From JADZAI01 sp046348585 (GTDB lineage Bacteria; Pseudomonadota; Alphaproteobacteria; Micropepsales; Micropepsaceae): a stretch of DNA of 64,000 nucleotides. Location of the stretch: contig JAXMDZ010000008.1 in the NCBI GenBank assembly GCA_046348585.1, positions 1-64,000 on the forward strand. Direction: 5' to 3'. The position numbers and the translations under genes are program-made. How positions within the stretch are numbered: the first letter of the stretch is position 1; each line of letters starts with the position of its first letter. The notes beneath the pieces are model-generated. The model was not told where the DNA came from. It did not search any database and saw only the letters and a list, made by a program, of their open reading frames with translations. Shown in pieces: positions 60,637 through 64,000 of this stretch.

Positions 60637-60660
60637 CGCAGGTTCGCTCGCAGGGCGGGA

Positions 60661-61101
60661 TCAGGCCGCCTTGAGCAGATCCATGAACGCCTGGGCGCGG
60701 CTCTGCAGCGGCTCCAGCGCCGTGCGAGTCGTGCCGACCATCAGCTCGGAGAGCTTGGTCATCTCGGCGACGTACTTCTCGAACGCCGTCTTGGCGTAGG
60801 CCGACTGGGCCTCCATCGCGGCCTGGACCGACTTGGCGCTGAAAACGGCCTTGGAGGCTTCGGTGAAGCCCTCGCCCGCCGACTTCAGATAGGCGCCCAG
60901 CTCCGACTGGAATTTTTCGGCGCCCTTGCCGGCGACGCCGGCCGCCTCGACCATCGCCTCGACCGTTTCCTTGTGGAAACTGGCGAACTTTTCGAGGCTC
61001 TTGGTCGCCTTCTCGAACGACTCGCGGACCTTGTCCGCACCCTGCTCAAGCGCCGCCTCGATGGCCTCGGCGCCGTTGTCGACCGTCTTCGCTTTCGCCA
61101 T
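60661..61101 (-). CDS. phaP: Phasin family protein
   Basis: Phasins coat polyhydroxyalkanoate granules. The 146-aa helical protein has the phasin core KATKSLEKFASFHKETVEAMVEAAGVAGKGAE, SKAVFSAKSVQAAMEAQSAYAKTAFEKYVAEMTKLSELM and QSRAQAFMDLLKAA. The ATG at 61101 has GGAG 7 nt upstream. The promoter carries a PhaR-type operator, which strongly supports a role in PHA granules and suggests the host stores PHA. Confidence 0.92.
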   Translation of the reverse strand: MAKAKTVDNGAEAIEAALEQGADKVRESFEKATKSLEKFASFHKETVEAMVEAAGVAGKGAEKFQSELGAYLKSAGEGFTEASKAVFSAKSVQAAMEAQSAYAKTAFEKYVAEMTKLSELMVGTTRTALEPLQSRAQAFMDLLKAA

Positions 61102-61133
61102 CACAATGCTCCTTCAGCTGCGCGATCACGCGG

Positions 61134-61153
61134 TTGTTTCACGCCTGAAACAA
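61134..61153. promoter_or_regulatory. Palindrome TTGTTTCA-CGCC-TGAAACAA in the phasin leader
   Basis: Perfect 8-bp arms lie 33 nt upstream of the phasin start and 3 bp from the PhaR-type site. It could be a second operator or an mRNA hairpin near the ribosome site. Confidence 0.45.
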
Positions 61154-61156
61154 TTA

Positions 61157-61171
61157 TGCTGCAATGCAGCA
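61157..61171. promoter_or_regulatory. PhaR-type operator of the phasin gene
   Basis: TGCTGCA-A-TGCAGCA is a perfect dyad containing CTGC-N3-GCAG, the motif described for the PHA-responsive repressor PhaR in Paracoccus/Rhodobacter. It overlaps the expected transcription start of the phasin promoter. Confidence 0.75.
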
Positions 61172-61174
61172 TGA

Positions 61175-61205
61175 ACTATATGCGCCTGCGAAGCCGCTCT
61201 GTCAA
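61175..61205 (-). promoter_or_regulatory. Probable phasin promoter
   Basis: On the minus strand TTGACA (61205-61200) is followed by TATAGT (61180-61175) with 19-bp spacing, or CATATA with 17. The start would fall inside the PhaR-type dyad. The remaining stretch 61206-61434 holds the upstream region of the carboxypeptidase gene and no gene I can see. Confidence 0.5.
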
Positions 61206-61434
61206 CGCCGGGCCGCCGCCGCCACAAAAGGTTGACGCTTCGAGACTCCCTGCCTAGCGTCCCAAATCGGGAGAAGGGCTAAGGCCTTCGGGGACTTATG
61301 GGGCACTGGGGCGGTCCGCCTGCGGGCGGCGTTTACCAAGCTGCAATATTGGTGACCGTAGGCTGGACTGGAGTTTCGCAGCGCCGAACACGGCCTGCGG
61401 TAAGCGGTTTGACCCTTTGTTCGGCAGGTCCGTC

Positions 61435-62970
61435 ATGACGCGAGCGCGCGCGAGTTTCGTCCGGTCGGCGTTTACCCTCTTGTTCGGAGCGCTCGTCGCT
61501 CTTGCGGCTCCGGCCGCCTATGCCGGCACGGGCAACGACGCCGCGCTGGTCATGGACGCCGAGACCGGGCGCGTCCTCTACGCGCGCAGCGCCGACGCCT
61601 CGCGCGCGCCCGCCTCGCTCACCAAGATGATGACGCTCTACGTGCTGTTCGACATGCTGAAGTCGGGCCGCATCCAGATGACCGACGAGATGACGGCGTC
61701 CGCCAACGCCGCCGCGCAGAAGCCGACCAAGCTCGGCCTCAAGAAGGGCGACACGATCACCGTCGAGCAGGCGATCTACGCGCTCGCCATCGTTTCGGCG
61801 AACGACGTCGCCGTGGTCGTCGCCGAACATATCGGCGGCACCGAGGCGAAGTTCGCGCAGATGATGACCAAGCGCGCCCGCGAACTCGGCATGAAGCGCA
61901 CGACCTTCCGCAACCCCTCGGGCCTGCCGGACGACGAGCAGCGCACGACGGCGCGCGACATGGCGGTGCTGTCGCGCGCGCTGATGCGCGACCACCCCGG
62001 CTATTACGAGTGCTTCAAGGCGACCGCCTTCACCTGGAAGGGCAAGACGATCAAGACGCATAACCGCGTCCTGCTCAGCCTCGCCGGGGCCAACGGCATC
62101 AAGACCGGCTACACGCGCTATTCCGGCTACAACCTCACCACCTCGGCCGAACGCGACGGCAAGCGGCTGATCGGCGTCGTCCTCGGCGGCGACAGCTGGC
62201 AGGAGCGCGACGAGGAAATGAAGGCCATGCTGGAGGCCTGGTTCACGCAGTTGAAGCGCCGCCCGGCCCTGGTCGCGACCTATTCGGGCGCCGTCAGCAC
62301 CGGCAGCGTCGCCTCGATCGAACCGCCCGCCGCCCCGCCCGTCGCCGTCGCGGTGGCCGAAAAGCCCGCCGCCATCGTCGAGACGCCGCGCGTCGTCGCC
62401 ATGGCCCCGATCCCGGACGAGCCCGAACCCGTCGCCAAGCCGGTGCGCCGCGAGGCCCGCGTCGAAACCGTCGCCTACAACGTCCCCGTCCCCTCGGCCA
62501 AGCCGTCGCGCCTCGCGGCGACGCGCCTCGCCGCCGCCGAGATCGGCGAAGGCGACACCGACGACGAAGCCCCCGTGCGCGCCAAGCCCTCGGGCGAGGA
62601 ACGCATCCTGCCGCTCTCGACCCTGGTCGAGAAGGACTCCGACGAGATCGCCACGCTGATCGCCGCCAGCTACGACGAACCGGCCGAACCTGCGCCCAAG
62701 ACCGCCGGCGACTGGGGCATCCAGATCGGCGCCTTCGACAGCCAGGGCGCGGCGAAGGGCGAACTGACCCGTGCGAAAAGCGTCGCCGCCAAGGCGCTCA
62801 AGGGCGCGGACGAAACCGTCATGCAGGTGACCAACGATGCCGGCCGCACCTTCTATCGCGCCCGATTCGTGGACTTCACCAGCGCCGGCGCGCAGAAGGC
62901 CTGCACCGCGCTGAAGGCCGAAGGCTTCAAATGCGTGACCTTCTCGACCTCGACCGCCTCGGCGAACTGA
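61435..62970 (+). CDS. D-alanyl-D-alanine carboxypeptidase with C-terminal SPOR domain
   Basis: This periplasmic penicillin-binding protein trims peptidoglycan stem peptides. The 511-aa precursor has a signal peptide (MTRARASFVRSAFTLLFGAL, cleaved near AYA-GTG), then the S11 peptidase motifs SLTKMM (SxxK), SAND-type VSAND and KTGYT (KTG). A Pro/Ala/Glu linker (about 280-420) leads to a SPOR domain (GDWGIQIGAFDSQGAAKGEL to the end), which would target it to denuded glycan at the septum. An in-frame TTG at 61417 is a less likely start. Confidence 0.93.
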   Translation: MTRARASFVRSAFTLLFGALVALAAPAAYAGTGNDAALVMDAETGRVLYARSADASRAPASLTKMMTLYVLFDMLKSGRIQMTDEMTASANAAAQKPTKLGLKKGDTITVEQAIYALAIVSANDVAVVVAEHIGGTEAKFAQMMTKRARELGMKRTTFRNPSGLPDDEQRTTARDMAVLSRALMRDHPGYYECFKATAFTWKGKTIKTHNRVLLSLAGANGIKTGYTRYSGYNLTTSAERDGKRLIGVVLGGDSWQERDEEMKAMLEAWFTQLKRRPALVATYSGAVSTGSVASIEPPAAPPVAVAVAEKPAAIVETPRVVAMAPIPDEPEPVAKPVRREARVETVAYNVPVPSAKPSRLAATRLAAAEIGEGDTDDEAPVRAKPSGEERILPLSTLVEKDSDEIATLIAASYDEPAEPAPKTAGDWGIQIGAFDSQGAAKGELTRAKSVAAKALKGADETVMQVTNDAGRTFYRARFVDFTSAGAQKACTALKAEGFKCVTFSTSTASAN

Positions 62971-62977
62971 TCCGCGC

Positions 62978-63655
62978 CTAGCTGCCGAGCAGCACGTCGC
63001 GGGCGCGGTTGATCTGCGCCGCGAGATAGTCCGAGCCGCCCGCATCGGGATGGACCTGGCGCATCAGCCGCCGGTGCGCCTCGCGGATCGCCTCCTCGCT
63101 TGCCCCGTCTTCGAGGCCCAGCACCTCCAGCGCCTCCGCCCGGCTCATCGCGCCATGCGACGGGCCGTGCCGGGGTTCCTCCGCCGTCTCGCCGCCGAGA
63201 TCGGGATGCACGCGCTTCAGATAGGCCTCCAGCAGCAGCGCGGCTTGCGGATCGTTGATGCGCAATTCGCCGAGCAGATCGAGCAGCGCCTCGGGCGATA
63301 GTTCGTTCAGCGTCGCCCCCGCGAAGCGCCCCTTCAGCACCGTGCCCGCCGTGTCGCCGGTATCGAGATCGAGCGACATCCGCAGCCATTCGGTTTCGAT
63401 GTCCGACGTGCGCCCGGCCGCCCCGCCGCGCATCGGCCATCTCAGGCTCGCCAGCACGGCCATCGCGGCGGCGAACCCCAGCAGCGCCCAGAAGCTGTTG
63501 CCGCGCGCGATCAGCACGATCGTCGCGCCCGAGGCGAGCGCGAAGCCGATCCATTTGAGAATGCGCGCAAGCCGCGCCGGGCTGGCCGACGCGAAGCCTC
63601 TGAGGACGGCGACCACGAGAACCAGAACGGCGACGCCGCCAACCAGCCAGAGCAC
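62978..63655 (-). CDS. Membrane-anchored DnaJ-domain protein
   Basis: The 225-aa protein has two to three N-terminal membrane segments (about 1-20, 33-50, 55-68) and a C-terminal J domain with RRLMRQVHPDAGGSDYLAAQINRARDVL. HPDAGG replaces the strict HPD-K loop but keeps HPD, so Hsp70 stimulation is possible. The layout resembles Tim14/DjlA-like proteins of alphaproteobacteria. It follows the VWA-like gene by 1 nt. Confidence 0.88.
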   Translation of the reverse strand: MLWLVGGVAVLVLVVAVLRGFASASPARLARILKWIGFALASGATIVLIARGNSFWALLGFAAAMAVLASLRWPMRGGAAGRTSDIETEWLRMSLDLDTGDTAGTVLKGRFAGATLNELSPEALLDLLGELRINDPQAALLLEAYLKRVHPDLGGETAEEPRHGPSHGAMSRAEALEVLGLEDGASEEAIREAHRRLMRQVHPDAGGSDYLAAQINRARDVLLGS

Positions 63656-63656
63656 G

Positions 63657-64000
63657 TCAGTTCCCCATCTGGCGGGTCAGCAGCAGCGCCGCGCCGCCCG
63701 CCTTGCGCGCATGATCGGCCAGCGCCTTGCGCCCGCCCGAGGCATAGACCGCGACCGCCCGCAGCAGGTCGCGCAGCGTCGCGGCCGCACCGGCGTCGAA
63801 ATGCGCATAAGCGCCCTTGGTCAGCCGCGCCACCTCGCGGAACAGGCCCTCGGCGAAGGCGTCCTTGCCTTCCTGGAACATGAAGGCGGGAACCCCGGCG
63901 AGCGCCAGCCTGCCCGCCGCGTCGCACACCGCATCCGCCTTCTCCTCGGCGCAGTCGCCGACATAGACGAGCGCCTGAACCGGCGCGGCCGAGGCCTCGC
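63657..64000 (-). CDS. VWA-like domain protein, C-terminal part (5' end beyond the window)
   Basis: The last 113 codons are present: PVQALVYVGDCAEEKADAV, then LALAGVPAFMFQEGKDAFAEGLFREVARLTKGAYAHFDAGAAATLRDLLRAVAVYASGGR. The pattern (beta strand, D, helix, GVPxFxFQEG, AYxxF) fits the second half of a von Willebrand A-like domain found next to J-domain genes in alphaproteobacteria. The family call is tentative because the MIDAS part lies outside. Confidence 0.65.
   Translation of the reverse strand, partial: EASAAPVQALVYVGDCAEEKADAVCDAAGRLALAGVPAFMFQEGKDAFAEGLFREVARLTKGAYAHFDAGAAATLRDLLRAVAVYASGGRKALADHARKAGGAALLLTRQMGN

Overview
The window is 64 kb of a high-GC alphaproteobacterial chromosome. 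Support for this comes from the gene orders lepB-rnc-era, acpS-pdxJ-pyrE-rsh-rpoZ and gatC-gatA-gatB, the DivK/PleD cell-cycle signalling pair, an EipB envelope protein, CTTGAC-type promoters, and a phasin gene with a PhaR-type operator. A genus cannot be fixed from the sequence alone; a Rhizobiales-like or related lineage is the best guess. Nearly all of the window is core housekeeping DNA with short gaps and many ATGA or GTGA start/stop overlaps.

Layout. 1-6918 (minus): era (5' part), rnc, two signal peptidase I paralogues, acpS, pdxJ, pyrE, a bifunctional (p)ppGpp synthetase/hydrolase and rpoZ. 6997-12684: folK, a NYN-domain protein, a type 5 uracil-DNA glycosylase, a cold-shock gene, a GGDEF-EAL protein with a small coupled ORF, and a Crp/Fnr regulator divergent from an alkyl-sulfatase. 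14817-24060: a Mo-cofactor oxidoreductase, smpB, dapA, slt, a hydrolase, a crotonase-like protein, a Sel1 protein, an exported four-fold-repeat protein, two GSTs (one with a histone H1-like tail) and an H1-like protein. 24329-27575: gatBAC. 27660-34637: twin MFS transporters flanking ruvX, an AEC permease, pyrB, a degenerate dihydroorotase and plsY. 34659-43091: dprA, topA, a GIY-YIG gene inside a cluster of REP-like palindromes, an FkbM methyltransferase and rnr. 43126-54015: two NUDIX genes, rpmG, pleD/divK, a HAD-like gene, a ROK kinase, dinB, eipB, agmatine deiminase, RidA, a FemAB/GNAT-like protein and a HIT protein. 57752-64000: clpA/clpS, a phasin, a SPOR-tailed D,D-carboxypeptidase, a DnaJ-domain membrane protein and the 3' part of a VWA-like gene.

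The clear accessory insertion is a complete IS1595-family transposon at 54116-56689. It has 24-bp terminal inverted repeats, an exact 8-bp target duplication (AGAATGTT), a zinc-ribbon DDE transposase and three co-oriented cargo genes of lower GC: a DUF1828/DUF1829-like protein, an unrecognised partner and a 48-aa acidic/basic protein. It landed inside the distal operator of a membrane-protein/HTH-regulator operon. Its ends nearly rebuild that operator at both junctions.

The most interesting items are the transposon cargo and its target site, the GIY-YIG/REP cluster, the exported repeat protein, and the group of lysine/alanine-rich tails (H1-like protein, GST, topoisomerase I). No tRNA, rRNA, CRISPR array or prophage was seen.
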